NCBI GenBank assembly: GCA_903854075.1
Contig: CAINVI010000254.1
Span: 1 to 53,496 of the forward strand
Direction of reading: 5' to 3'
From: Candidatus Pollutiaquabacter sp.
GTDB lineage: Bacteria > Bacteroidota > Bacteroidia > AKYH767-A > 2013-40CM-41-45
Length of the DNA: 53,496 bases
The translations under genes and the position numbers were made by a program. The notes under the pieces were generated by a model, which searched no databases, was not told where the DNA came from, and saw only the letters and a program-made list of their open reading frames with translations. Positions 41,081 through 50,426 of the stretch are shown piece after piece. Numbering within the stretch: the stretch's first letter is position 1; the number at the start of each line of letters is the position of its first letter.

Positions 41081-43276
41081 TTAGTCTTTGATAAATCTTG
41101 CCGTTAATTGACGATCATCACTGGAGATTCTTGCGAAGTAGAGTCCTTTAGATAAATGGCTCAGGTCAATTTGGTAAAGCCGTGTAGCAGAAATAGTAAT
41201 TCCGCTTTCCCGGAGCACAAGCTCTCCGGTGGCGTTGTAAAGCTCAAGTGTTGCGTTCTCCACTGGATTTTTTCCGGATAACGTCAGCCATTGATTGACC
41301 GGATTCGGATAAGCAAACAATTCGCTGACAGCATCCAGTTCATCGATCGAGTTGCCTACTTCCACATAAATGCAATCATTGCCGAAACATCCTGATGCAT
41401 CGATAACCGTCACGCAATAGATCCCTGAAGTGTTTATGGTGATAGACGAAGTATTATTCCCGTTGCTCCAGATGTAGGCATTGAATCCTGCATTGGCAGA
41501 GAGCGTATAGGGCGCAACCACATAAATGGTATCCGCTCCCTGACCAAGTCCAGCATTCGGTACCGGAAGAATGGTGGCTGATACAGGCACACGGTTGTCC
41601 GTACAGGTTAATCCGGCCTGTGCATAAAACGTTGTAGTCGTACTTATCGTCGGCGTATTGAAACTATTTCCACCTCCGATTATATTCAGTCCGTTAGGAG
41701 TAGTATACCAATAAATATCATCACACCCGGATGCGGTCAATGTTACCGATCCAGGGTCGCAGCGAGCACCACTGTTTACGTTAGGTGCCTGAACGATAGT
41801 CGCGTCTTTTGTGATAGAATTTAATGCCGGAAATACATCGTTGGGCTCATCGAAGAATCCGCTTATGTTTAGTGCACAACTACCTCCACGCAAGTCAACC
41901 AGCGTCGGCAGCGTATCACGCAGTACGTCTTGCGGATAAAGTGGCCCTGGAAAAACATCGGAAATAGTTTGGTTGACCGTTCCGGAAAGCGTGACATGCA
42001 CGGGCACATTCGTTAATGTATCCCGGCCGTAATTTCTAATCGTCACAATTATCTGTACGCTATCAGCTGCACACGATCCGGAAATCGGTGAAACGATCGT
42101 ATCGATGGTGCCGTAGGTAAGATAATCTTCCAGATTCCCCTGCGCATCCGTTCGGATGACGTAGGCGTTTTCAAAGGCAAAGCCAAAGCTGCTGGTGTAC
42201 CCGGATACGATGAATCCACTGTCAGCCGATTGAACCGCGCTGTATCCATGGTCGTGATTATCGCCACCGAATGTTCGCGCCCACAGCGAATCGCCGTTGC
42301 CATCTGTTTTAAGAATCCAAATGTTCGGATCAAACGGACCGTAAGAGCTTGTGGTACCGGCCAGAATAAATCCACCATCAAACGTGGTGTTCACCTGGTG
42401 AAAATCGTCATTCAGCGTGCCGCCGCCGAATACCTTTTCCCACGTTTTATTACCGGAAGTGTCTATTTTGACAAAGTAACCATCGAATCCTTTTCCGCCA
42501 GCAATTACATACCCACTGTCGACAGGTAGTATATAATCTCCGTTATCGTTTTCTACGGTACCAATCAGATTACTCCACATCAGGTTACCCAGTGCATCGG
42601 TACGAATAATAAAAATGTCGTTGCCATTGACGCCATTGGGAGCTTGTCCGCAGGCAATGAAGCCGCCATCGGATAATTCCTTCACGCTGTTCAAGTCACT
42701 ATAGCTTGCTCCGGTTGCCCTGTACCGATTTGACCATAAGGTATCTCCATTGGTATTCAAACGTAATAGGAATCCCGAGTAATTGCCGAAGGGCGCAACA
42801 TAGCCGCACACGATATAACCTCCATCAGCCGTCTGAACGATTTCCTGTGCACGATCCCGTCCGGGACCACCATAGGTTTTTTCCCAAATTACAGTTCCGT
42901 TGTTGTCCATGCTTACCATGTAGGCTTCATCGCCGTTAGCATTAAAGCTGGAAGAATACCCGCAAAATGCAAAACCGTTCGTCGTATTGATGACTTTGTA
43001 AAAAAGGTCTTTACGACTTTGTGGTCCGTTCAAAGCTTTTGTCCAAAGCGTATCGCCTTGTGCAGAAAGACGAACAACATAGGCATCCGTATCGTTTGGT
43101 GTGAAATCGGCAGTATATCCTGCGGCGATGAAACCACCGGAAGGTACTTCTACCGCCGATCGGAAAGCATCCGTGCTTTTTTTAACAAATAGTTTCTCCC
43201 AACTCGATGCAAAAGAATCAGTAATCGAACCTAAGAACAGGAGAAGAAAAAAGGCAATAAAATTTCTACTTGTCAT
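41081..43276 (-). CDS. T9SS-exported propeller-type protein with one Ig-like domain
   Basis: A protein of 731 residues from the ATG at 43276 (MTSRNFIAFFLLLFLGSITDSFA); an ATG at 43303 is in frame but lies inside a hairpin stem and only adds nine residues before the signal peptide. About 360 residues of blade-like repeats follow, each with a W(E/T/S)K or LWxxxxGG strand and a xDGGFIxxGY strand. Then come a CARDB-like domain, one Ig-like domain (PGSVTLTASGCDDIYWYTTP to CTDNRVPVSATI), a PKD-like segment (YIWSNGNNTSSITINTSGIY) and a type A T9SS sorting domain (AYPNPVNQWLTLSGKN to the end). No enzyme motif is visible. It is a paralogue of the gene just upstream on the same strand, which has eight Ig-like domains. 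Confidence 0.85.
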   Translation of the reverse strand: MTSRNFIAFFLLLFLGSITDSFASSWEKLFVKKSTDAFRSAVEVPSGGFIAAGYTADFTPNDTDAYVVRLSAQGDTLWTKALNGPQSRKDLFYKVINTTNGFAFCGYSSSFNANGDEAYMVSMDNNGTVIWEKTYGGPGRDRAQEIVQTADGGYIVCGYVAPFGNYSGFLLRLNTNGDTLWSNRYRATGASYSDLNSVKELSDGGFIACGQAPNGVNGNDIFIIRTDALGNLMWSNLIGTVENDNGDYILPVDSGYVIAGGKGFDGYFVKIDTSGNKTWEKVFGGGTLNDDFHQVNTTFDGGFILAGTTSSYGPFDPNIWILKTDGNGDSLWARTFGGDNHDHGYSAVQSADSGFIVSGYTSSFGFAFENAYVIRTDAQGNLEDYLTYGTIDTIVSPISGSCAADSVQIIVTIRNYGRDTLTNVPVHVTLSGTVNQTISDVFPGPLYPQDVLRDTLPTLVDLRGGSCALNISGFFDEPNDVFPALNSITKDATIVQAPNVNSGARCDPGSVTLTASGCDDIYWYTTPNGLNIIGGGNSFNTPTISTTTTFYAQAGLTCTDNRVPVSATILPVPNAGLGQGADTIYVVAPYTLSANAGFNAYIWSNGNNTSSITINTSGIYCVTVIDASGCFGNDCIYVEVGNSIDELDAVSELFAYPNPVNQWLTLSGKNPVENATLELYNATGELVLRESGITISATRLYQIDLSHLSKGLYFARISSDDRQLTARFIKD

Positions 43277-43300
43277 GGCAAGGCTTGGTTTGGTATATGA

Positions 43301-43331
43301 CATCCTGCGGGGGTTAGCGGCCCGTAGGATG
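43301..43331 (-). promoter_or_regulatory. Intercistronic hairpin between the two paralogous exoprotein genes
   Basis: CATCCTGCGGG (43301-43311) pairs with CCCGTAGGATG (43321-43331), 11 bp with one G-T pair. No T tract follows on the minus strand, so it is not a standard terminator. Confidence 0.5.
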
Positions 43332-43377
43332 TGTACTGAACATACTGCAACTAAGAGTTACAGGTTTATGAAGTGTA

Positions 43378-46300
43378 TTACTGGCGAATAATTGTCTTTA
43401 CGAAGATACCATCCAAGTCAATCAGTTGAATCTGATAGAGGCCGTTAGCATAACCACTCAGATCGATGATCTGATTAAATCCACCAGTTGATGTGATGGA
43501 ACTTTGGTAAACCTGCTGTCCGGTCATACTAATGATTCGGATAGTTAACGGATCTTTGGTATGCCCTGTCACATGCAGCAAACCTTCCGTAGGATTAGGA
43601 TAAACCAGAAGTTCATGCTGCGCATCAGGGTTATTGATGCCGGTGATAACGTTTATTACGGTTTGATCGGAACCGGTACATCCGTTCGCATCGGTTACCG
43701 TTACGCTGTAGCTGCCGGCTGCACTCACGTTGATAGAGGACGTGGTGGCGTTATTGCTCCATAAATAAGCTGAATAACCCGCACCTGCATTGAGGTTCAC
43801 CAACTGGCCGGGCGCAATACTGATTGTATCTGGTCCGATATTTACCGCAGGAGGTACAAGAATAGTTGCCGTCGCGGGAACTTGTGCACTTGGACAATTT
43901 CCGTTGTTGGTTACCGCATAGAACGTTGCAGAAGAGGAAAGTGTTGTGGTGTATTGCGAACCCGTACCTACGATAGCACCGCTGTTATCGTACCAGGTGA
44001 TCGGTAAGGTGGAAGTTGCCTGCAAAGTGATGGTTCCAGTGCCGCAACTCTGCGCACCTGTCGTTGTTGGTGCTGTTGCCAATGGATTAACGTTTACAGT
44101 TAACGGAACAGGATTGCTTTCGCAACCAGCGACTCCTGCAACAGCATAGAAAGTAGTGGTGCTGCTTACGCTGGTCACAAACGAAGTTCCTGTACCTAAC
44201 AAAGTGCCACCGCTAGCTGCCGTATACCACGAGATAGGATCTTGTGCATTGACAGGGGTTGCCGTCAATGTTGCGTTTCCACTGCCACAGATGCTGGTAT
44301 TGGTAACGGATGGATTAGCTGCCGGCGAGCCGATAATTGCCTGAACGGCTGCACGATTACTTGGACAAGCAGCAGCAGCCTCAGCCCAATAAGTTGTAGA
44401 TGAAGTAAGCGAAGGAGTGGTGAATGTACTGCCGGCTCCGACGTTTATTCCACCTGCAGCGGCATCGTACCAGTAGATAGGATCGCTGCTGCTGGCCGAC
44501 AAGGTCACAGTGCCAGCTCCGCAGCGAGATCCGTTAGTGACAACAGGCGGAGCAGTGATCGTCACCGAGGCGGTCACTGCCGTACGCGAACTATTACAAG
44601 CACCATCGTTTGCCTGCGCATAGTACACCGTTGTCTGATTCAGCGACGGCGTGGTGAAGGTAAATCCTGATCCGACTTGTGTTCCGCCGGTTGATGCTGT
44701 CCACCAGGTTACAGGTTGCAATGAACTAGCCGATAGTACGACACTTCCCTGACCGCAGTGAGCAGCATCCGTTCCGGTAGGAGCGGGAACTATAATAATG
44801 GTAGCCGTAACGGGAGTTCTTACACTTGGACACGTACTGACGGCCTGCGCATAATAGGTGGTGGTTGCCGACAAAATAGGAGTCGTGAAGACTGGTCCGG
44901 TGCCTACTTGTACACCGCCGGTAAGCGCTGTAAACCATTGTATCGTATTCGGCGACTGTGCAGAGAGTGTTACGGAAGCTGGTCCGCAGGCTTGCGCACC
45001 TAAAGCGGTGGGAGCAATAGCTGCGTTGATGGTTGCTACCGCCGGTACCGCTGCTGACGGACATGCCGTTCCTGCAATGGCGTAGAAGGTGGTCGTAGTG
45101 TTCAGGAACGGTGTCTGGAAACTATTTCCTGTTCCGTATAAGTTACCATTCGTTGCAGCGTCGTACCAACTGATTGGATCTGCAGCGGTCGCGGTAAGCG
45201 TTATAGATCCCGGTCCGCAGTTGGATGCATTAGTGGTAGTTGGAGCAGTTGATACAGCGTTGATAGCGGCTTGTACGGAAATCCGGTTCGTACAGCTGCC
45301 AACTTGAAGATAATACGAAGTGCTGGAAGTTAGCGAAGATGTTGTAAAGGTAGAACCTGTTGCAACAGGACTTCCGCCGGTGGCTACACTGTACCAGGAG
45401 AGAGGATCGCTGGAATTAGCGGTTAAGGTTAGAGTACCTGCTCCGCAACGTGCGCGATCGAAAGCAGTAGTAGGAGCAGATCCAATCTGTGCCACTGCTG
45501 GGATCCGGTTGCTTTCACATTGCTGGAACGGAACAAAGATGTTCCAGTCGTAGAAGTAGTAGTATCGAGAAAGGCTCGGGTAGGCACCGAAAATTTCAAT
45601 GACGCGCGAAACGCTGTATGGATAAGCTACTCCGGTAGTGTTACGGAATAATGGTTGACTGCCGGTGCCAAGTCCAAGGCTAAGATCGGTAGCTTGTGGT
45701 ACATCAAAGTTGAGATATACAGTGCTCCAGCCTATCGGTAAATCAACCGTTTTACTTTGGAGAATATTGCCAACAACATCGCGAAGCTCAATGATACGAA
45801 TGCCGGTTACCGCTGCGTATACTTTTACAGAGACTAGTTTGAAAGCTACACGCGTATCAAATAGAATTTTTCCGTCGGTAGAGGTTGCGCTTCCTGAACC
45901 GATGGTATTATCAACAGGACCGCAGCGGTAGCCGCGTCCGCGTTGACTTTCTGCATAATAGGTTGTACTGGCAGATAATGTTCCGGTCGTTAACGAGGAG
46001 CCGGCTCCGACAAGTTCTCCACCGACTGGTGCGCTGAACCAAAATACCGAATCCGTGGATAGTGCCGCAGCTGCGGAAAGGGTAACAGCGCCCGCACTGC
46101 AACTGATACCTGAAACTGTTGTAGGGTCTCCGACAGGATCCTGTACGGCAACAGTAAGAATACTGGTATCGTTGGTATACGAAATATCATTCTGAAGATG
46201 CGGAATATACGCTGTCAACTGAACGGTACCGCTTTGCAGGAAGTCATACGTCTGTCCGAAAGTGAAGGAGCGGGTGATAGACGGATTTATAGTCCCCGGA

Positions 46301-47637
46301 AACGTATCACGAAGTATTGTTTGAGTGCTGCCGTCGTTGATAACCACGGCTAAAGGAATCCTCGTTTCACTCCGTGCGCCGTAATTAGTTAATTGCAGTG
46401 TGATGGGAAGATTGAAGCCCCTGCAAATGGTAGTGCTGGGCGCAAGGAAAAAGTCAATGGCGATATCTTTCGTCACGCCGCCGTCAGGACCAACCTTTAC
46501 CAATGCATAATTCTGGTAGCCGGAAGCATTTCTGAAATATCCGAAGTTTGCGTATCCACCGTCTGATGTTTGTACCGCACGATAAGCGTGGTCATGATAG
46601 GATGAGCCGTAGATGTAGTTCTCCCATTCCACATTTCCGAGACTGTCTAATTTTCCTAGGTAGTAATTGGGATTGATCAATCCAAACGAACGTGAAATTC
46701 CACCGATGATATAACCGCCATCCGTAGTTTGCTCAATGGTTTTGCCGCCATCTTTTTTCGTACCGCCCAAAACTTTGGTCCAGAGTGTATCACCGTTAGC
46801 GTCCGTTTTAATTACCCAGATATCAGTCTGTCCGAGCGTATTCGGTAAATCGTCAGCGTCACCAACAATCACAAATCCGCCATCGCGGGTATTTTGAACG
46901 TAGTGTGGCTCTTGAAGCCCCGCCATGGTATAATTTTTCATCCATTGCGTATTACCATTAGCGTCCAGTTTATAAAGTGCAAAGTCGCCGTCTGCCAGAC
47001 CGTAGCTGTACGATTGTCCATTGATGATGAATCCACCATCTGGCGTTTGCTGAATGGAATTACCAATCTCATAGGATTGTCCTCCCAGGTTTTTCGTCCA
47101 GAGTGTATCGCCCACCGAATTGAAGCGAACGACCCACATGTCCCAATAGAGCGATGTGCTGTCATAATCAATACCAACGGCGGCATAGCCTCCGTCGGTG
47201 GTCTGCACAATGGCTTCGAATTCCTGAAGTCCGCTATTACCAATTTTCTTTTCCCACATCATACCGCCGGTAGAGTTGGTCTTAATAATCCAACCATCGT
47301 TACTGCCTGCACTGTCGGGCGTAAATCCTGCGATGATAAAACCACCGTCTGTTGTTGGCTTGACCATGTTGGCAAAATCAAACAACGGTCCGCCGAAAGA
47401 GCGTGTCCACAAAATGTTTCCATACAAGTCGGCACGCACCATCCACGCATCGCTTTGTCCGTTGGAATACGTTTCACTGCCACCGACCATGATAAAACCG
47501 GAATCAGGAAGTTGTTCCATCCAGCGACCGTCATCATCGGCAGCACCACCATATTCCTGACTGAATACGATTTGAGCGGAGGTGTTGTTCAACAGCAAAG
47601 CTGTAAAGAAGGCGAAGAACAGTAGAGCTTTTTTCAT
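43378..47637 (-). CDS. Giant T9SS-exported propeller-type protein with eight Ig-like repeats
   Basis: A 1419-residue exported protein. Signal peptide about 1-21. Blade-like repeats cover about 22-385 (each with LWTKxxGG and TxDGGYIxxG), then a CARDB-like domain about 390-495. Eight Ig-like domains of about 75 residues follow, between about 500 and 1259, each with a CGxGxxTLxA strand, a ISWYxAAxGG strand, a FTTPxLxxTTTYYA strand and a CPSxxxPVxATI strand. The first is interrupted by a module of about 130 residues (about 569-700) that is also found in the M36 peptidase. A PKD-like segment (YLWSNNATTSSINVSAAGSY) and a type A T9SS sorting domain (about 1335-1419) close the protein. A surface or adhesive role is inferred. 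A perfect -7 element lies upstream. Confidence 0.87.
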   Translation of the reverse strand: MKKALLFFAFFTALLLNNTSAQIVFSQEYGGAADDDGRWMEQLPDSGFIMVGGSETYSNGQSDAWMVRADLYGNILWTRSFGGPLFDFANMVKPTTDGGFIIAGFTPDSAGSNDGWIIKTNSTGGMMWEKKIGNSGLQEFEAIVQTTDGGYAAVGIDYDSTSLYWDMWVVRFNSVGDTLWTKNLGGQSYEIGNSIQQTPDGGFIINGQSYSYGLADGDFALYKLDANGNTQWMKNYTMAGLQEPHYVQNTRDGGFVIVGDADDLPNTLGQTDIWVIKTDANGDTLWTKVLGGTKKDGGKTIEQTTDGGYIIGGISRSFGLINPNYYLGKLDSLGNVEWENYIYGSSYHDHAYRAVQTSDGGYANFGYFRNASGYQNYALVKVGPDGGVTKDIAIDFFLAPSTTICRGFNLPITLQLTNYGARSETRIPLAVVINDGSTQTILRDTFPGTINPSITRSFTFGQTYDFLQSGTVQLTAYIPHLQNDISYTNDTSILTVAVQDPVGDPTTVSGISCSAGAVTLSAAAALSTDSVFWFSAPVGGELVGAGSSLTTGTLSASTTYYAESQRGRGYRCGPVDNTIGSGSATSTDGKILFDTRVAFKLVSVKVYAAVTGIRIIELRDVVGNILQSKTVDLPIGWSTVYLNFDVPQATDLSLGLGTGSQPLFRNTTGVAYPYSVSRVIEIFGAYPSLSRYYYFYDWNIFVPFQQCESNRIPAVAQIGSAPTTAFDRARCGAGTLTLTANSSDPLSWYSVATGGSPVATGSTFTTSSLTSSTSYYLQVGSCTNRISVQAAINAVSTAPTTTNASNCGPGSITLTATAADPISWYDAATNGNLYGTGNSFQTPFLNTTTTFYAIAGTACPSAAVPAVATINAAIAPTALGAQACGPASVTLSAQSPNTIQWFTALTGGVQVGTGPVFTTPILSATTTYYAQAVSTCPSVRTPVTATIIIVPAPTGTDAAHCGQGSVVLSASSLQPVTWWTASTGGTQVGSGFTFTTPSLNQTTVYYAQANDGACNSSRTAVTASVTITAPPVVTNGSRCGAGTVTLSASSSDPIYWYDAAAGGINVGAGSTFTTPSLTSSTTYWAEAAAACPSNRAAVQAIIGSPAANPSVTNTSICGSGNATLTATPVNAQDPISWYTAASGGTLLGTGTSFVTSVSSTTTFYAVAGVAGCESNPVPLTVNVNPLATAPTTTGAQSCGTGTITLQATSTLPITWYDNSGAIVGTGSQYTTTLSSSATFYAVTNNGNCPSAQVPATATILVPPAVNIGPDTISIAPGQLVNLNAGAGYSAYLWSNNATTSSINVSAAGSYSVTVTDANGCTGSDQTVINVITGINNPDAQHELLVYPNPTEGLLHVTGHTKDPLTIRIISMTGQQVYQSSITSTGGFNQIIDLSGYANGLYQIQLIDLDGIFVKTIIRQ
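43860..46140 (-). repeat. Array of eight Ig-like coding repeats
   Basis: Eight units of about 225 bp, the first enlarged by an insert at about 45535-45930. The units share Cys, Gly and Trp positions but differ enough in DNA to be old duplications. Confidence 0.8.
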
Positions 47638-47662
47638 AGTAATGTACCGGCAGTTCGGTAGG

Positions 47663-47670
47663 CAAATTTA
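47663..47670 (-). promoter_or_regulatory. -7 promoter element of the giant exoprotein gene
   Basis: TAAATTTG on the minus strand is an exact TAnnTTTG match, 25 bases before the ATG at 47637. Confidence 0.55.
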
Positions 47671-47916
47671 AGGGCTGATGAGGACGTAAAAACGGCTATT
47701 TCTGAATTATTATTACACTTTTTAAGGCGATGGACGTTCGTTCCCGGTGACTGTGCAAAGGGTGATCAGAGAACCCGAACCATCGTAAAAGCTACCTAAT
47801 AAACGTGCAACTTTCATTCCAAATTAAACGAATAAAATGGCGCTTTGGTTGCTTTATTAATCGCCTTTAACGTTCGTTGAATGTTCAATAAACTAACCAT
47901 TGCGCCCTTTTAACTG

Positions 47917-47924
47917 TAACTTTG
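47917..47924 (+). promoter_or_regulatory. -7 promoter element of the DUF983 gene
   Basis: TAACTTTG is an exact TAnnTTTG match, 33 bases before the TTG and 63 before the ATG of the DUF983 frame. Confidence 0.5.
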
Positions 47925-47957
47925 TTAGCCTAGTAAAAAACCACAAATTCATTCATT

Positions 47958-48326
47958 TTGGCCGCTATTTTACCTGCCCTGTTGTCGATGAATTGTCCCT
48001 CTTGCAGGATGCACGGGCTTTTCAAAACAACCAACCCCTATGATCTTAAACATATTGCTGAAATGCACCCCACTTGTCCACATTGTGGCCACAGTAACCG
48101 TGTAGAGCCGGGGTTTTATTTCGGGGCGGCCTACGTCAGTTATATTTTAATGGTAGGACTGTTGTGTTGCTTAATAACGGTATACTATCTCGTTTATGGC
48201 GAAATTTTCGAACATTTTTGGCGCTTAATGTTCATGGCCACCGGTTTTGCCCTGGTGCTCACGCCGGTAGTTTTCCGGTATTCCCGGGTCATTTTTCTCT
48301 ATATCTGCGTACCATTTAAAAAGTAA
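47958..48326 (+). CDS. DUF983 family membrane protein with zinc-ribbon-like cysteines
   Basis: A protein of up to 122 residues. Two cysteine pairs (MNCPSCRMHG and PTCPHCGHSN) form a likely zinc ribbon in the cytosolic part, followed by two membrane helices (about 58-80 and 88-110). This pattern and the VEPGFYFGAAYVSY motif are typical of DUF983, whose function is unknown. The start is unsure: TTG at 47958 keeps the short hydrophobic lead-in (AILPALLSM) that family members usually have before the first Cys pair, while ATG at 47988 would begin directly at MNCPSC. It is convergent with the next gene. Confidence 0.85.
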   Translation: MAAILPALLSMNCPSCRMHGLFKTTNPYDLKHIAEMHPTCPHCGHSNRVEPGFYFGAAYVSYILMVGLLCCLITVYYLVYGEIFEHFWRLMFMATGFALVLTPVVFRYSRVIFLYICVPFKK

Positions 48327-48346
48327 CCGCCGATCCAGGGGAGGGA

Positions 48347-49096
48347 TCAAAAGTGATACCCGAATCCTCCGGTAATCAGTCGTGGCGCAAATGGTAGGGT
48401 AGCTGATTGGTAGGCGGCTTCCTCGCTCGTCTCAAAGTTGATCAAGTAGTTTTTATCCAGCTCCCACATGAGGGAGCCGTGAATACCAAACACCCACCCC
48501 GACTGACCTAACCGCCAGTTCCAGCCCAGCTGTACGCCGATGGCACGGCAGGTATTTCCGTTGATATTGGTGATGCCCAGACTGTCGCTCGCGGCTTTGG
48601 TAGGCGCAATATCCATGGTTTCTGCAAACATTCCGGTAAATCCGATGACCGATTCTCCTTGTCCGTGGTAAGGCATGCTGAACAACGAATATGGCTCACC
48701 ACTGGTGTTGAATGACAACCACAAGGTCCCTTTCGCCATGTATAAATCAGTAATGCCTGCCAGATAGTCAACGCTATTACCGTCTTTTACATGCAGACCG
48801 GGTTGTGCTGCGATGGCAGAAATCTGCAAGCCAATATTCATGGCACGGTAACGAACGATATCAAAGTTTAAAATAAGTTCCGGTGCAGCCATCGAGCCGG
48901 TGGTAATGGTTCGGAAGATGGTGGTGTCCGACTTTTGGTACATGGTCGCCTTCAGATCCGGGTTGTTGGTCAGCAAGCCGAAACGGGCATGCATGGAGAA
49001 ACGACTGCGCTCCGGCGGAGTGATCATGCCCAAGCCCTGGGCGAAGGAGGATAACGAAAAGCTACAAAGAGCGAGGAGCAGAAAAATGCGACGCAT
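48347..49096 (-). CDS. Exported protein, probable outer-membrane beta barrel
   Basis: A 249-residue protein with a signal peptide (MRRIFLLLALCSFSLSSFAQ). The mature part alternates short amphipathic strands with polar loops, for example RFSMHARFGLLTN, NIGLQISAIAA and AIGVQLGWNWRLG, and ends with the aromatic residue Phe in GGFGYHF, as outer-membrane barrels often do. I do not recognise a named family. It is read convergently to the DUF983 gene with 20 bases between. Confidence 0.65.
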   Translation of the reverse strand: MRRIFLLLALCSFSLSSFAQGLGMITPPERSRFSMHARFGLLTNNPDLKATMYQKSDTTIFRTITTGSMAAPELILNFDIVRYRAMNIGLQISAIAAQPGLHVKDGNSVDYLAGITDLYMAKGTLWLSFNTSGEPYSLFSMPYHGQGESVIGFTGMFAETMDIAPTKAASDSLGITNINGNTCRAIGVQLGWNWRLGQSGWVFGIHGSLMWELDKNYLINFETSEEAAYQSATLPFAPRLITGGFGYHF

Positions 49097-49286
49097 AAGG
49101 GCGCCAAAGGTATGATTTCAGGGCATAAAAATGCGTGGGAATACTTATTTATTCATCGCAATTATAGGCCACTGTATAGGCAATTTCGGCGGGTAATTTT
49201 CCAAAAATCCCATATGGCTAACCACGTTGTAGTTGACCCTTTAGCAATCGGATTTCAATTTATGCAGCGGCAAAAATAAGGACACA

Positions 49287-49320
49287 AAAAAACCCTGCAG
49301 TATACACTGCAGGGTTTTTT
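49287..49320 (-). terminator. Terminator of the outer-membrane protein gene
   Basis: AAAAAACCCTGCAGT (49287-49301) and ACTGCAGGGTTTTTT (49306-49320) are a perfect 15-bp inverted repeat with loop ATAC, just downstream of the stop at 49337 on the minus strand. It is symmetric, so it could also stop plus-strand transcription. Confidence 0.88.
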
Positions 49321-49336
49321 AATAAGTGGACTTCGA

Positions 49337-50071
49337 TTAGAAGTACAGGTTCAGGTTGATAGCACCACCAACGTTGTCGGTGTCGATTCCGAAAGAAGAA
49401 CCGCCGCCGCCAGTCGTTTTAGACGTGGTACCAGCTACAGTAACTTCGGTTGTGGTTTCGCTGGTAGAAGAGATACCAAGTCCCCAGCCGAATTCACCAC
49501 CCAAAGACATCTTTGGAGCGAAGAAATATTCTGCGCCGATGAAACCACGAACACCCAGACCGAAAGAACCGCCACCGGTTACTTCAGCAGAAAGGGTTTC
49601 GCTGTCCCAAGATTCAGAACCGCTGCTGAACATGATCGTTGCTTCAGCACCATAGATGCCTTGCAGACGACCTTTTCCACGGTACTTCTGGATACCAACA
49701 CCGAGGTCTACGTTGATGTCAGAAGTCTTCTGCTCAACAACGAAGGTGCTGCCGGAACCATCATCGATACCAGTGTCGTAAGCGTTGTCGGTGTTGCTGT
49801 TGAAGCCAACACGAGCGCGTACGCGGTAAGCGGTGTTTGCATCCTTCATCATTTTACCGGTGATAGTCTGACCGCTGGTGAAACCGAAAGAAGGAGCGTC
49901 ATTAGAACCGTTCATCAAGTTACCGAAGTACTCGAGCGTAGAAGTAGCGTCTACACCGATGCTCCAGTCACCAGACTCAGGAAGGATAGCATTACCTTTT
50001 TTAGAGGTCATTTGCGCCGAAGCGACAACAGCTGCAAGCATAGCTGCAACAATTAAAATAGTCTTTTTCAT
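49337..50071 (-). CDS. Outer-membrane beta-barrel protein (porin-like)
   Basis: A 244-residue protein with a signal peptide (MKKTILIVAAMLAAVVASAQ) and a mature part made of amphipathic beta strands: WSIGVDATSTLEYFG, YRVRARVGFNSN, INVDLGVGIQKYRG, LGVRGFIGAEYFFAPKMSLGG and a closing INLNLYF that ends in Phe. Loops are rich in Ser, Thr and Gly. The pattern agrees with OmpW/OmpA-barrel-like outer-membrane proteins of Bacteroidota. No OmpA peptidoglycan-binding domain is present. The strong terminator and codon use suggest a well-expressed gene. Ligand unknown. Confidence 0.75.
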   Translation of the reverse strand: MKKTILIVAAMLAAVVASAQMTSKKGNAILPESGDWSIGVDATSTLEYFGNLMNGSNDAPSFGFTSGQTITGKMMKDANTAYRVRARVGFNSNTDNAYDTGIDDGSGSTFVVEQKTSDINVDLGVGIQKYRGKGRLQGIYGAEATIMFSSGSESWDSETLSAEVTGGGSFGLGVRGFIGAEYFFAPKMSLGGEFGWGLGISSTSETTTEVTVAGTTSKTTGGGGSSFGIDTDNVGGAINLNLYF

Positions 50072-50426
50072 GCAATGAGGTTTTTTTGATTTGGTACAAG
50101 TCTAACGATTACAATCGAAACAAGGTTGCTTCTTACAGAAAATAAATCAACCGAAGAGTATTGATAAAATCCGCAAAAACACTGAATTCCAATCAATAAC
50201 AGCATTTTAGAGGGAGAAAAACGATCCGATTTTTAGGCCCAGTTGTTCAAATTCTGGTCTATTTGATGTAATTCTTACAAATTTCGTCAGGATTGTAATA
50301 GGTTGATTATAAATAATATAAGCATCCTGTGCGCTGTAATTGCCTGATTTTCAGACAAGGAGTTTTAAAAGCGCCTTAGTATACTTGCAGCTCCACGCCA
50401 ACCCGCTTTGACGGTCCAAAAAACAG
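50072..50426. other. Intergenic region between divergent genes
   Basis: These 355 AT-rich bases hold a near-consensus -7 TATACTTG (50380-50387) for the gene at 50427, and a weaker TAGACTTG (minus strand, 50097-50104) for the outer-membrane protein. A spaced TTGAT/ATCAA repeat lies near 50162-50196. I see no small gene or RNA. Confidence 0.5.

Larger units (their letters stand above)
47638..47957. other. Intergenic region with divergent promoters
   Basis: These 320 bases separate the giant exoprotein gene (minus) from the DUF983 gene (plus). They hold one -7 element for each side, a short dyad TTGAA-TG-TTCAA (47877-47888) and two copies of ACGTTCGTT (near 47730 and 47870). I see no small gene or structured RNA. 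Confidence 0.6.

Noticed and set aside
46894..47625. A 243-codon plus-strand open frame inside the giant exoprotein gene
   Set aside because: It is the complement of the repetitive blade region; repeats without stop codons on the opposite strand create such frames.
47877..47888. Dyad TTGAA-TG-TTCAA as an operator
   Set aside because: It is short, isolated and not placed at a promoter core; I see no second copy.
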